In this document: positions 33,588-41,916 of the stretch, piece after piece | How the letters are laid out: each line of letters starts with the position of its first letter | How positions within the stretch are numbered: position 1 is the stretch's first letter | Assembly (NCBI RefSeq): GCF_001417775.1 | Contig: NZ_BBZJ01000027.1 | Span: 1-64,000 of the forward strand | Direction: 5' to 3' | DNA length: 64,000 nt | DNA from: Streptomyces sp. TP-A0356 | GTDB taxonomy: Bacteria; Actinomycetota; Actinomycetes; Streptomycetales; Streptomycetaceae | The notes under the pieces: generated by a model | What the model saw: the letters and a program-made list of their open reading frames with translations, nothing else | The model's database searches: none | Told to the model about the DNA's origin: nothing | Translations under genes and position numbers: made by a program

Positions 33588-34375
33588 CCACCCTGCCCCT
33601 CGTCACCGTCTTCACCATGACCTACAACCAGCGGGCCAAGATCCTCGCACTGGCGGACGACCTCGCCGCCCAGGACTGGCCGGCGGACCGGCTGGAGTTC
33701 ACCGTGCTCGACGACGGCGGGACGGACGGCACCGCCGACGCGCTGGAGGAGGCCGCAGGCAAGCTGCCCTACCGGGTGCGGGTGCTGCGCCGCGACCATG
33801 AGGCCGACTACCTCAGCGCCCGGCGCTGGAACGAATGCATCGCCGCCTCCGACCCCCGCACCTCCCTCTTCGTCCAGGTGGACGATGTTCGGCTGCGCCC
33901 GGACTTCATACGCCGGCACGCCGCCTGGCACGCCGAGCCTGGGCTGACGCTCGTGACGGGTGCCAAGTTCGAAGGGGACGAGCCCACTTGGGAGTTGAGC
34001 GCGTGCCGCCGCGCCCATCTGGCCGGCCCCGGCGGCGAGGCCCGCCGGACCGATCTGTGGACCGCCTTCTGGGGTGCCAGCCTCAGCTACACCCGAGAGC
34101 TGGTGTCGGCGCTGAGCACCGACGACCACGACCGGCCCTTCGACTCCCGCATGACCGGCTGGGGCTTTCACGAGGTGGAGTTCGCCTGCCGTGCCGCACG
34201 GGCCGGCGCGCGCCTCGTCTACGACCCCGCGGTCGGCGTCTTCCACCAGAACCACACACCGGTCAACGACCAGGGCCGCGGCATCGACCACGCACGCCGA
34301 AAAGCGGACGGAGCGCAGAAGAACGAAGAGTACGTCCTCGCCAAGCACGGGCTCGACGCCCTTCCCCGGTGGTGA
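33584..34375 (+). CDS. GT2-family glycosyltransferase
   Basis: A 263-residue family 2 glycosyltransferase. VTVFTMTYNQRAKILALADDLAAQDW is the N-terminal nucleotide-binding strand-helix, FTVLDDGGTDGTADALE the second Asp motif, and LFVQVDDVRLRPDFIRRHA carries the DxD. WGFHEVEFACRAARAG is the acceptor-side block. No membrane segment, so the acceptor is probably soluble or a peripheral lipid-linked sugar. The GTG overlaps the preceding stop. Confidence 0.87.
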   Translation: MTTLPLVTVFTMTYNQRAKILALADDLAAQDWPADRLEFTVLDDGGTDGTADALEEAAGKLPYRVRVLRRDHEADYLSARRWNECIAASDPRTSLFVQVDDVRLRPDFIRRHAAWHAEPGLTLVTGAKFEGDEPTWELSACRRAHLAGPGGEARRTDLWTAFWGASLSYTRELVSALSTDDHDRPFDSRMTGWGFHEVEFACRAARAGARLVYDPAVGVFHQNHTPVNDQGRGIDHARRKADGAQKNEEYVLAKHGLDALPRW

Positions 34376-34379
34376 CCGC

Positions 34380-35627
34380 GTGACTGTCGCCATCCTCTCC
34401 GACTCGCCCACGCTTACCAGCGGCTTCGGCCGTACCACCGGGCACATCGCGGGTGCCCTGGCCCGGGCGGGTCACGCGGTGGCCTGCTTCGGGATCAAGG
34501 CCCGCCCCGATGACCTCCGTGCCGGACTGCCCTACTCGGTCTGGCCCGCCGAGCAGGGCGGGCACTGGACCGACACCCTGCCCGAGTTCTTCGCCTCCAT
34601 TCACCCGGACGTACTGCTGCTCAACATGGACGCCTACAACGCCCTGGAATGCGTGGAGGTGTGCACACGGGCGGGCTGGCACGGCCCCACCGTCAGCTAC
34701 GTCTGCTTCGACGGACTGCCGGTGAGCCCCACCCATCTGGACGCGCAGCGCTCCTGTGCCGCGGTGTGGGCCACGTCTCGCGAGGGCGCCGCCTATCTGG
34801 AGAGCGAGGGCATCGCCGTGGCCGGCTACGCGCCGCCGGGCGTCGATCCCGAGGAGTTCCGGCCGTCGGCGGACCGCGAGGCGCTGCGCGTGCACGCGGG
34901 ACTGACGGACGCGTCGGTGGTGGGCGTGTTCGCCACCAACACCGAACGGAAGCAGGTGGCCCGCGCGGTCGCGGGCTTCGCCGAAGCGGTCCGGCGGCTG
35001 CCCGGCCGCGATCTGCGGCTGTATCTGCACTGCCGGCCGCGCGGCCACTGGAATCTGCGGGAACTGGCCGCCCTGCACGGGGTGGGCGACCGCCTGCTGT
35101 TCCCCTCGGCCGGGGACTTCGAGGAGCAGCGCGGAGTGCTCACCGCAGGTACCGCGGCGCACTCCGGCACGGCAGGCACCGAGGGCACCACCGGGCTGCC
35201 GTATCTGCCGGCGGACTTCTCGTACGTGGACCGGATCAACGTCTGCGACGTCCTGCTGAACGTGCCACACAGCGGTGACGTGGAACAGGTGATCCTGGAG
35301 GGCCAGGCGTGCGGGGTTCCCCTGCTGCACACGGATGACGAGGCCATCATGAGCGACGCCGTCGGCACCGGAGGCATCCTGCTGCCCGCCGCCGACGTGG
35401 GCACCGGCCGGATCGGCCAGCGGCTGCACCATGTGTCTCCGCACGTCATCGGCGTGGCGCTGGCCGAACTGATCGACGACCCGATGCGCAGGGCCGCACT
35501 GCGCACCGCGGGACTCGCCAACGCGGCCTCCTACCCGTGGAGTGCTTTGGAGAACGCCGCGCTGTCCATGGTCGCTCCGTACGCCTCCCCCCGCGAGGGC
35601 AACCACCGAGAGCTCAGGAGCGCCTGA
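34380..35627 (+). CDS. GT4-like (GT-B) glycosyltransferase
   Basis: A 415-residue GT-B protein. VAILSDSPTLTSGFGRTTGHIAGALARAGHAV is a typical N-terminal acceptor domain with the Gly-rich loop. VGVFATNTERKQVARAVAGFAEAVRRLPGRDLRLYLH starts the donor domain, and DVEQVILEGQACGVPLLHTD carries the conserved Glu region of the GT4 family. An Ala/Gly/Thr-rich insertion lies at about residues 255-275. The GTG start is four bases after the upstream stop. Its TGA overlaps the next ATG. Confidence 0.83.
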   Translation: MTVAILSDSPTLTSGFGRTTGHIAGALARAGHAVACFGIKARPDDLRAGLPYSVWPAEQGGHWTDTLPEFFASIHPDVLLLNMDAYNALECVEVCTRAGWHGPTVSYVCFDGLPVSPTHLDAQRSCAAVWATSREGAAYLESEGIAVAGYAPPGVDPEEFRPSADREALRVHAGLTDASVVGVFATNTERKQVARAVAGFAEAVRRLPGRDLRLYLHCRPRGHWNLRELAALHGVGDRLLFPSAGDFEEQRGVLTAGTAAHSGTAGTEGTTGLPYLPADFSYVDRINVCDVLLNVPHSGDVEQVILEGQACGVPLLHTDDEAIMSDAVGTGGILLPAADVGTGRIGQRLHHVSPHVIGVALAELIDDPMRRAALRTAGLANAASYPWSALENAALSMVAPYASPREGNHRELRSA

Positions 35628-36367
35628 TGAGACTGCACCACCTCGGAGAGATCGACTCCACCGCCACCACGGCGCTCCTCACCGGCGACCCGGACCGGGT
35701 GCCGCGGCTCGCCGCGCACCTGGGCAAGGTGACCGGCCGGTGGGAGCGGCGCGGTTACGTCGTGGCCGAGACCGAGTTCGAGGGATGCCCCCTCCTGGTC
35801 GCCTCGACCGGCATCGGCGGCCCGAGTACCGCCATCGCCGTCGAGGAACTGGCCCAGCTGGGCGTCACCCGCTTCGTGCGGGTCGGCACCTGCGGCTCCA
35901 TTCAGCGTCATATCAACGCCGGCCATGTGGTGATCGCCACCGGCTGTGTCCGGGACGAGGGCACCAGCCATCAGTACCTGCCCGCGGAGTACCCCGCCGT
36001 GCCGGACTTCGGTCTGCTCAGGGCGATCGTCGGTGCCGCTGAGGAGGACGGTTTCACTCATTTCGTGGGCCCGACCCACTGCAAGGACGCCTACTACGCG
36101 GAGAAGCCGGAGGGCTTCCCGCTCGCCGAGCACTGGCGGGCCCGCTGGGCCGGGCTGCGCGCGGCCCGGGTCCTCGCCACCGAGATGGAGGCGGCCCCGC
36201 TCTTCGCGCTGGCCACGGTGCGGTCCCTGCGGGCGGCCGCGCTGTTCGTCTGCACCGACGACACCCTCGGCCCCGAGGAGACCTTCGCGGCCCTCGGTGC
36301 GGCCGCCGTCGCCGCCGCCCGCGGCGCTTTCTCGCTGGACAACGAGCAGGGGGAGGAACATCCGTGA
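35627..36367 (+). CDS. Uridine-phosphorylase-like nucleoside phosphorylase
   Basis: A 246-residue member of the PNP/UDP phosphorylase family. LTGDPDRVPRLA is the phosphate-binding loop, VASTGIGGPSTAIAVEELAQLGV and RVGTCGSIQ are diagnostic of uridine phosphorylase, and EMEAAPLFALA holds the ribose-binding Glu-Met-Glu. It reversibly splits or makes N-glycosidic bonds of a pyrimidine nucleoside with phosphate. Its presence inside a glycosylation operon, coupled by TGATG/GTGA overlaps, suggests it trims or builds a nucleoside intermediate rather than serving salvage. Confidence 0.87.
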   Translation: MRLHHLGEIDSTATTALLTGDPDRVPRLAAHLGKVTGRWERRGYVVAETEFEGCPLLVASTGIGGPSTAIAVEELAQLGVTRFVRVGTCGSIQRHINAGHVVIATGCVRDEGTSHQYLPAEYPAVPDFGLLRAIVGAAEEDGFTHFVGPTHCKDAYYAEKPEGFPLAEHWRARWAGLRAARVLATEMEAAPLFALATVRSLRAAALFVCTDDTLGPEETFAALGAAAVAAARGAFSLDNEQGEEHP

Positions 36368-38052
36368 TTGTGCTGGGACTCATCGGCCGGTCCGACCGTA
36401 CGTGGTCGCACGACGCCGCCGCGTGTCTGGTGGTGGACGGCGTGATGGTGGGCGCGCTGGAGCAGGAGCGCATCAGCGGCCGCCGCCATGCCATGGGCGA
36501 GTCGGCCGACGACGCCGCCCTGGCCCTGCTGACCGCCCACGGCCTGACCCCTGCCGACGTGGACGCCGTCGGCTATGCCTGGGGCGCTCCTGCGGAGGAG
36601 GACATACGGCGGCTGGGGTCACCGCTGCCCGGAGACGTCGCCGTGTCCCCGGACCACATTGCGGGAGTGCTTCCCTCGCTGGGGGACCGGCTGCGCTCGC
36701 GGGAGGTGATGTTCTTCGACCACCATCTGTGCCACGCCGCGCAGACGTACTACATGAATCCGCATGCCACCGCGGACGTGCTGGTCCTGGACGGTTCCGG
36801 CGGCGACTGCTCGACCTCGCTCTTCCATGTGCGGGACGGCGACTTCCGGCTGCTGGAGAGGCACGCGGCCAAGCACTCGCTGGGGATCCTCTACGAGGCG
36901 GCCGCCTACTACGCCAACATGGGCTGGAACGCCGCGGGGAAGCTGATGGGCCTGGCCTCCTACGCCGCCCCCAGCGGACGGCGGCTGATGACCTTCGACT
37001 CGGCCACCGGTGCGTTCGGCTTCGAGCCCGGAAGCCCCATGCCGGCCCGGCTGACCTCGGAGGACGGTGACGAGATCGCGAAGGCCTGGCTGGGCATGTT
37101 CGAGGAGCAGGTCTTCCCCTACTCCGGGCGCTCCGGCAACGTCTTCGACTACGCGGGCTTCGCCGCCGACGTCCAGCTCACGCTGGAGGAGCTCGGCCTG
37201 TCCCTGGCCGAACGGCTGCACCGCCTCTCGGGCGCGGACCAGTTGCTGTTGTCCGGGGGCGTGGCGCTCAACGCCCACATGAACCGGCGGATCGCCGAGG
37301 CGGGCTGGTACCGGGGCGTCGCCGGGACGGTCGCCCCGCACGACGGCGGCACCGCGGTGGGCGCCGCGATGCTGACCGCGGCCACCCTCGGCGAACCGGT
37401 CCGGCCGTGGTCCACGGAGGCCGGTCTGCCGGTCATGCTGGGGCCCGCGCCGGGTCCACTCCCGGCGGGGCTGGTCGCGGACCTGGGGGCGGCCGCGGTG
37501 CGGACCGAACCGGACAAGGTCCGGTCCGAGGCGGTGGACGTGCTGGCCCGCGGTGGTGTGGTCGCGTGGTTCGACGGCCCGGCCGAGTTCGGGCCGCGCG
37601 CGCTCGGCGCCCGCAGTCTGCTGGCCGACCCGAGCCGCCGCGAGACCCTGGACCGGATCAACCGGATCAAGGGGCGGGCCCCCTGGCGGCCGGCGGCGCT
37701 CTCGATGACCGCCGAGGGATTCACAGGGCTGGGCCTCGCCGAGCCCCTGCCGGGGCTGAGCGAGTACATGCTCTGTGCCCACCCCGTGGCAGAGCGGGGA
37801 CGGCGGGCGGCCGCGGCGGGCGTGCACGTCGACGGCACGACCCGGGCGCAGCTCGTGCCGTCGGGCACCTCATTCGGCCTGCTGCTGGACGAGTTCGGGG
37901 CGACGACGGGTGCGGCCCCGGCACTGATCAACACCTCGCTGAACACCCGCGGCGAGCCCATGGTGCTCTACGCGGACCAGGCCGTCGCACTCATGAAGGA
38001 GTGCCCGGAGGTCGATCTGCTGGTCACACCGGAGTACCTCGTCCGACGGTGA
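36364..38052 (+). CDS. NodU/CmcH-type O-carbamoyltransferase
   Basis: A 562-residue carbamoyltransferase and the last gene of the 13-gene operon. The Kae1-like N-terminal domain has SHDAAACL, FFDHHLCHAA (metal-binding histidines about 120-124) and VLDGSGGD. GILYEAAAYYANMGWNAAGKLMGLASY and LLSGGVALNAHMN follow. The YrdC-like C-terminal domain has EFGPRALGARSLLADP and NTSLNTRGEPMV. It transfers carbamoyl phosphate's carbamoyl group (through carbamoyl-AMP) to a hydroxyl, typical of decorated sugars in nodulation factors, novobiocin-type and nucleoside antibiotics. GTG overlaps the previous stop. Confidence 0.92.
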   Translation: MIVLGLIGRSDRTWSHDAAACLVVDGVMVGALEQERISGRRHAMGESADDAALALLTAHGLTPADVDAVGYAWGAPAEEDIRRLGSPLPGDVAVSPDHIAGVLPSLGDRLRSREVMFFDHHLCHAAQTYYMNPHATADVLVLDGSGGDCSTSLFHVRDGDFRLLERHAAKHSLGILYEAAAYYANMGWNAAGKLMGLASYAAPSGRRLMTFDSATGAFGFEPGSPMPARLTSEDGDEIAKAWLGMFEEQVFPYSGRSGNVFDYAGFAADVQLTLEELGLSLAERLHRLSGADQLLLSGGVALNAHMNRRIAEAGWYRGVAGTVAPHDGGTAVGAAMLTAATLGEPVRPWSTEAGLPVMLGPAPGPLPAGLVADLGAAAVRTEPDKVRSEAVDVLARGGVVAWFDGPAEFGPRALGARSLLADPSRRETLDRINRIKGRAPWRPAALSMTAEGFTGLGLAEPLPGLSEYMLCAHPVAERGRRAAAAGVHVDGTTRAQLVPSGTSFGLLLDEFGATTGAAPALINTSLNTRGEPMVLYADQAVALMKECPEVDLLVTPEYLVRR

Positions 38053-38126
38053 CCATCCGACAGTGAACAGGAGCGTGCCGTCCGTGCCCTCCGGGCCACG
38101 GACGGCGCGGCGCCATCGAGGTCGGG

Positions 38127-38141
38127 TACTCTCGTTGAGTG
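38127..38141 (+). promoter_or_regulatory. Probable leaderless promoter of the DPPW methyltransferase
   Basis: TACTCT at 38127-38132 ends seven bases before the GTG at 38139, and no Shine-Dalgarno sequence is present. The arrangement predicts a leaderless mRNA independent of the upstream sugar operon. Confidence 0.45.
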
Positions 38142-39260
38142 CGCTATTTCATCCAGTATCCGGCCGGAACCAGTGACCTGATCGCCGACGCCCTTTCGAA
38201 TTTCGTCGACGATTTCAGCGTGCATTACCGCGATGACAGCGCCATGGTTTTCGACTCGACGTCGAGCCCCGAGCAAGTGGCCCGGATTCCCTTTGCCAAG
38301 AACGCGTTCGTGGTTCTCACCACGACGCCCCGCAAGAGCATCGACCAGAGCGCTCGCCAGTTCTCCGGAATTCTCCGCCGCCAGCACTTTCCCGCGCTTC
38401 CGGGACGCACTCCCGGATTTCGCCTCATGGCGCACATCGACGGCGAACTCTCCTCTCTCGACCCGGGGGCGCGAAAGGACCTGGAGAAGGCCGTGTCCGC
38501 GAGCACCGGCCGTCATGTGGAACCCCGGGGAAAGTGCGAGGAGTACTGGCTCATCGGCCGTCTTGACCTGGACGAACTGATGTTCTGCGCCCGGCTGCCG
38601 AAGCCCGCGCGAACGAAGAAGGGCCGCGGCGCCGTTTCCCATGAGTTGTCCTCGATGCTGGTTCTCGCCTCCCGGCCGGGCGCCCGCGACGTCTATCTCG
38701 ATCCCTTCGCGGGCAGTGGCTCCTTCGTACTGAGCAGAATGGACCTGCCGGCCCGCGAGATCATCTATTCCGACACGGACCTGGAATCCCATCGGGAGAA
38801 TTTCCCGGACGAACTGGCGCAGGACAAGCGGGTACGTCTTCTCTCCGAGGACGCCCTGACCCTTCCGTCCATTTCCGACGGATCGGTCGACGTCATCGTC
38901 ACGGACCCGCCGTGGGGCGAGTACGAGGAACTCCCCCTGCCGTACGAGGAATTCACACGCGCCGTTTCCGACTCCTTCGCCCGGGTGCTCGACCCGGAGA
39001 CCGGACGCTTCGTCCTGCTGTGCGCTCGCCGCGGCGCCCCCACGTACCGCACGAGCCTGGAGTCCGCGGGCCTGGCCGTGGACGCGACGCACGAGATCCT
39101 CGTCAACGGCCACCCGGCCACGGTCTTCGTGGGCGGACGCCCCTCCGCCACCGAGACGGGCGGCGACCGGGACGACGACCACCGCACGGCGCCGCCCCAG
39201 GGGCCGCTGCTCGTGGGCATGAGTACCTACCGCCGCGCGATGAGCCGCTTCTCGCAGTAG
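38139..39260 (+). CDS. DPPW-motif class I methyltransferase (RlmKL/TrmN-like)
   Basis: A 373-residue methyltransferase. The N-terminal half (about 1-165) could be an RNA-binding THUMP-like region but is divergent. YLDPFAGSGSFVLSRMDLP is the SAM-binding motif I, and VDVIVTDPPWGEYEELP is the N-methylase DPPW catalytic motif. This pairing is typical of guanosine-N2 methyltransferases of rRNA/tRNA (RlmL, Trm11/Trm14) and some N6-adenine enzymes. It is not coupled to the sugar operon (86-bp gap, own promoter), and its base composition is a little less GC-rich. The C-terminal 40 residues are polar and unstructured. Confidence 0.78.
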   Translation: MRYFIQYPAGTSDLIADALSNFVDDFSVHYRDDSAMVFDSTSSPEQVARIPFAKNAFVVLTTTPRKSIDQSARQFSGILRRQHFPALPGRTPGFRLMAHIDGELSSLDPGARKDLEKAVSASTGRHVEPRGKCEEYWLIGRLDLDELMFCARLPKPARTKKGRGAVSHELSSMLVLASRPGARDVYLDPFAGSGSFVLSRMDLPAREIIYSDTDLESHRENFPDELAQDKRVRLLSEDALTLPSISDGSVDVIVTDPPWGEYEELPLPYEEFTRAVSDSFARVLDPETGRFVLLCARRGAPTYRTSLESAGLAVDATHEILVNGHPATVFVGGRPSATETGGDRDDDHRTAPPQGPLLVGMSTYRRAMSRFSQ

Positions 39261-39376
39261 GGCCCCGACCCGCGAAAGCGGCGGCGCCACACGGAGGGGC
39301 GGCTGCCGCCTTCACTTCTCCTTCAACTCCCCTGCGAATCTCCCGGGTTCACCCCATGCCGGGCACCCATGAGTCT

Positions 39377-39419
39377 GTGTCTATACGGCTGGCCTGGTAG
39401 TACAGTGGCGTATATACAG
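39377..39419 (+). promoter_or_regulatory. Two GTGTATAKACAC-type operators before the TcpC-like gene
   Basis: GTGTCTATACGG (39377-39388) and GCGTATATACAG (39408-39419) match the palindromic element with two mismatches each. A TACAGT -10-like box (39401-39406) lies right before the second, the same geometry as in the sugar operon. Confidence 0.65.
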
Positions 39420-39486
39420 CAATCGGGGGAGCCTGCGTGCCGTCCCCGGGTCCGGGATCCGGGATGGTGGCAGCGGAAGGGGAACC

Positions 39487-40908
39487 GTGGCAGTGCCACC
39501 GCAGGGTGATGCTCCGCAAGGGGGTCGGCGGGCGCCGGCCCTGACGGAGGACATGCTCATCCAGCACAGCGGCCGCACCGGCGGGCGGTCGCGCAATCCG
39601 TTCCGGCGCAAGAAGGCCGCCGAGCCGGCTCCGCCCGGTCCGTGGCCCACGGCACGCACGGAGCGGCAAGGTCAGTCACCGAACGGTCGCTTGACCGACC
39701 ATCAGTCGGGTGGGGTCGCATCCTCGTACGCCGTCGAGCAGGAGACCGGCGGCAAGAAGACGGGGAAGGGGGCCGACGCGCCCACGGGCAACGGCTGGTT
39801 CCACAACCCCTTCGCCAAGCCGAAGACCAGCTCCGCAGCCGCCGATCACTCCAACGTCTCCTCGGCCCAGATGTGGGCGGGACCGCGCCGCGGCATCCTG
39901 ATCCGCCGTCTGCTGGGCGCCTTCGCCGTACTGCTGCTGCTGTTCCTGTTCGTCAAGGTCAACGGCAAGGCCAGCAAGGCTGAGGTACGGGCCGAGGTGG
40001 ACGCGCGCGTCAAGTCGTCCTCCAAGTCCTTCCCCCGCGGCGCCGCCGTGCTGTGGGCGGCGCCGCTGGTGAAGCTCTTCGCCACGTACGACCCTGCTCA
40101 CGCCGACGACCGCTCCCGCGCCCTGCAGCCGTACGCCGTGGGCAGCCTGGACGCCCAGCTCGGCTGGAACGGTCAGGGCTCGCAGTCGGTCATCGACCTG
40201 GTCATGAGCGACGACGTCGAGGTGACCGGCGAGAACGCGGGCGTCGTACGGGCCACCGTGCAGGTGCAGGACGGCTCCTGGCGCTGTGTGGCCGTGCCCG
40301 TGTACACCGTGCGGCGCGGCGGCTCGACCGCGTTCGGGCTGACCGCCGCCCCGGTCTATGTGCCGTGCGCCGGCCTGACCACTCCTCCGCGTGCGGACGC
40401 GCAGAACAAGTCGAACGACTCCGAGCTGGCCCAGACCTTCAAGAGCGACCTGCTGCCGCCGTTCCTGGCCGCGTGGGCGCAGAGCGACACCGACAACCTG
40501 AACCGGTTCCTGCTGCCCGGGACCGTCTCGTTCGGGCTGGGCGGCGCCTACACCGGCGCGGGCGACGGCGGGCGCCCGAGGGTCGACAGCGTCTACGTCC
40601 CGCAGGTGGCCAAGGGCGAGGACCCGACGCACCGCACGGTCACCTTCACCACGACCCTGCTGAGCACCGACGGCAAGGCGGCGCAGACGTCGACGTACCG
40701 GGTCGCCGTGGTGAAGAAGAACGGCCAGTGGTACTTCGCCTCGGACCCGACCCCCGCCGTGGGCTCGGTCGGCGGCGACCAACTCCCGGACGTACAGCCC
40801 TCCGAGGGGAGCGGCGGCATGTATTCGCACAGTCCCGCTCCCTACCCCCGTGCAACAACATCGACAGGCGTGCAACAGCCGTCGCCCGCTGCATCCGCCA
40901 CCCGGTGA
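39487..40908 (+). CDS. TcpC/VirB8-like conjugation-type membrane protein
   Basis: A 473-residue bitopic membrane protein. A disordered cytoplasmic N-terminus of about 135 residues precedes one membrane segment (RRLLGAFAVLLLLFLFVKVNG, about 140-160). Two extracellular NTF2/VirB8-like alpha-beta domains follow (AVLWAAPLVKLFATYDPAHA..., and DSELAQTFKSDLLPPFLAAWAQSDTDNLNRFLLPG...). This is the plan of Tn916-Orf13/TcpC proteins, which form the outer scaffold of Gram-positive type IV secretion machines. GTG start with GGAAGGGGAA upstream. It leads the T4SS-like locus. From memory the locus matches the Streptomyces cmd cluster for membrane proteins affecting differentiation; not checked. Confidence 0.82.
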   Translation: MAVPPQGDAPQGGRRAPALTEDMLIQHSGRTGGRSRNPFRRKKAAEPAPPGPWPTARTERQGQSPNGRLTDHQSGGVASSYAVEQETGGKKTGKGADAPTGNGWFHNPFAKPKTSSAAADHSNVSSAQMWAGPRRGILIRRLLGAFAVLLLLFLFVKVNGKASKAEVRAEVDARVKSSSKSFPRGAAVLWAAPLVKLFATYDPAHADDRSRALQPYAVGSLDAQLGWNGQGSQSVIDLVMSDDVEVTGENAGVVRATVQVQDGSWRCVAVPVYTVRRGGSTAFGLTAAPVYVPCAGLTTPPRADAQNKSNDSELAQTFKSDLLPPFLAAWAQSDTDNLNRFLLPGTVSFGLGGAYTGAGDGGRPRVDSVYVPQVAKGEDPTHRTVTFTTTLLSTDGKAAQTSTYRVAVVKKNGQWYFASDPTPAVGSVGGDQLPDVQPSEGSGGMYSHSPAPYPRATTSTGVQQPSPAASATR

Positions 40909-40911
40909 GCA

Positions 40912-40995
40912 CCGTCTATACATAGTGATGTGATCGCGCACCGGCGGTCCCAACGGGGGAAATCCGGCTGCCGCACCTTGCTTGTGTATATACAC
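40912..40995 (+). promoter_or_regulatory. Operators before the small membrane protein
   Basis: GTGTATATACAC at 40984-40995 is a perfect 12-bp palindrome and the best symmetrical form of the element. A weaker copy, CCGTCTATACAT, is at 40912-40923. They stand 59 bp before the ATG at 41054. Confidence 0.7.
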
Positions 40996-41053
40996 TCAGC
41001 TCCGCGCGAACGTAGCTCCATGCGCGCCCAGCAGAAGAGGAACAGGAACCCAC

Positions 41054-41347
41054 ATGTTCAGCCACGCGCTCCAGGCTCTGCCGCCTCAGACGCACATCTA
41101 CCTCGCGGACGCCAACCAGATCACCACCAAGACCAGCGGCATCGGCAAGGCCATCCTCGCGGCCACCGTCGTCTTCGCCGTCGTCGCCGCCTTCTTCACC
41201 GAGGCGCAGCGCAAGTGGATGGTCGTCGTGACGATCCTGCTGATCGGCAGCTTCACCTTCATGATCGTCGACAGCCCGACCGCCCTGCTCCAGTCGGGCG
41301 GCAACTTCATCAAGACCAACCTCTGGGACCCGATCCTGAGCTCGTGA
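41054..41347 (+). CDS. Small two-segment membrane protein (VirB2/TcpD-size)
   Basis: A 97-residue protein with two hydrophobic helices (AILAATVVFAVVAAFFT and KWMVVVTILLIGSFTFMIV) separated by a short charged turn, EAQRK. The first 25 residues could be a leader, but no clear signal-peptidase site is seen. Size, two-helix hairpin and position between the VirB8-like and VirB4-like genes fit a VirB2 pilin or TcpD-type component. Good Shine-Dalgarno (GAAGAGGAACAGGA) before the ATG. Homology cannot be proven from sequence this short. Confidence 0.72.
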   Translation: MFSHALQALPPQTHIYLADANQITTKTSGIGKAILAATVVFAVVAAFFTEAQRKWMVVVTILLIGSFTFMIVDSPTALLQSGGNFIKTNLWDPILSS

Positions 41348-41391
41348 CGTCGCGGTTCCCTGAGGAGTGACCAGCAGGAGGGGTGGGGGAG

Positions 41392-41913
41392 TTGAGCGAC
41401 GAAGAGACCGTCACACTGCGGGACTACACCGAGGCGTTCAAGGTCAAGAAGGCGCTTCGCAAGGTCGGCAAGGCGAACATCCCGCTGAAGGAGGGTCTGT
41501 TCGTCGACGACATCAAGATCTTCGCCCTCTCCCTCTTCCTGTGGGTCATGACGTACAACATGATCCTCGCTCCGCCGATCAAGGTCGTCGCCCATCTCTT
41601 CGGTGCGAGCGCTCCCGTCGGCTTCCCCTATCTGTTCGTCCTGTTCGTACCGCCGGTCCTCGCGGTGGCCCTCTCCCGCCGCCCGGTCCGCCACAACCTC
41701 GGCATCTTCGGCCTGGTCCGGGCGGTGGTGCGGGACTGGATGGACGACCCCGTGCACCGCAAGGGGGTGCCGGTCCGCAAGGGGCACGGTCCGGCGTCGT
41801 ACCGCATCGTCCTGTGGCGGGCCCGGCCGGACCTGCTCCCCGGGCTGGCGCCGAAGACGCCCCTGCCCAACGGATTCGCGACCGTTCGGCCCTCAAAGAA
41901 CCGGAAGGCGTGA
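41392..41913 (+). CDS. TcpE-like membrane protein
   Basis: A protein of about 173 residues. After a charged N-terminus of 45 residues come two membrane helices (IKIFALSLFLWVMTYNMILAPP and GFPYLFVLFVPPVLAVALS). A basic cytoplasmic tail follows, containing RHNLGIFGLVRAVVRDWMDDP. This corresponds to the small TcpE/VirB3-like protein that usually precedes the VirB4 ATPase, which starts four bases after this stop. The TTG at 41392 has AGGAGG ten bases upstream; a GTG at 41383 is an alternative that sits too close to it. Confidence 0.75.
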   Translation: MSDEETVTLRDYTEAFKVKKALRKVGKANIPLKEGLFVDDIKIFALSLFLWVMTYNMILAPPIKVVAHLFGASAPVGFPYLFVLFVPPVLAVALSRRPVRHNLGIFGLVRAVVRDWMDDPVHRKGVPVRKGHGPASYRIVLWRARPDLLPGLAPKTPLPNGFATVRPSKNRKA

Positions 41914-41916
41914 CAC

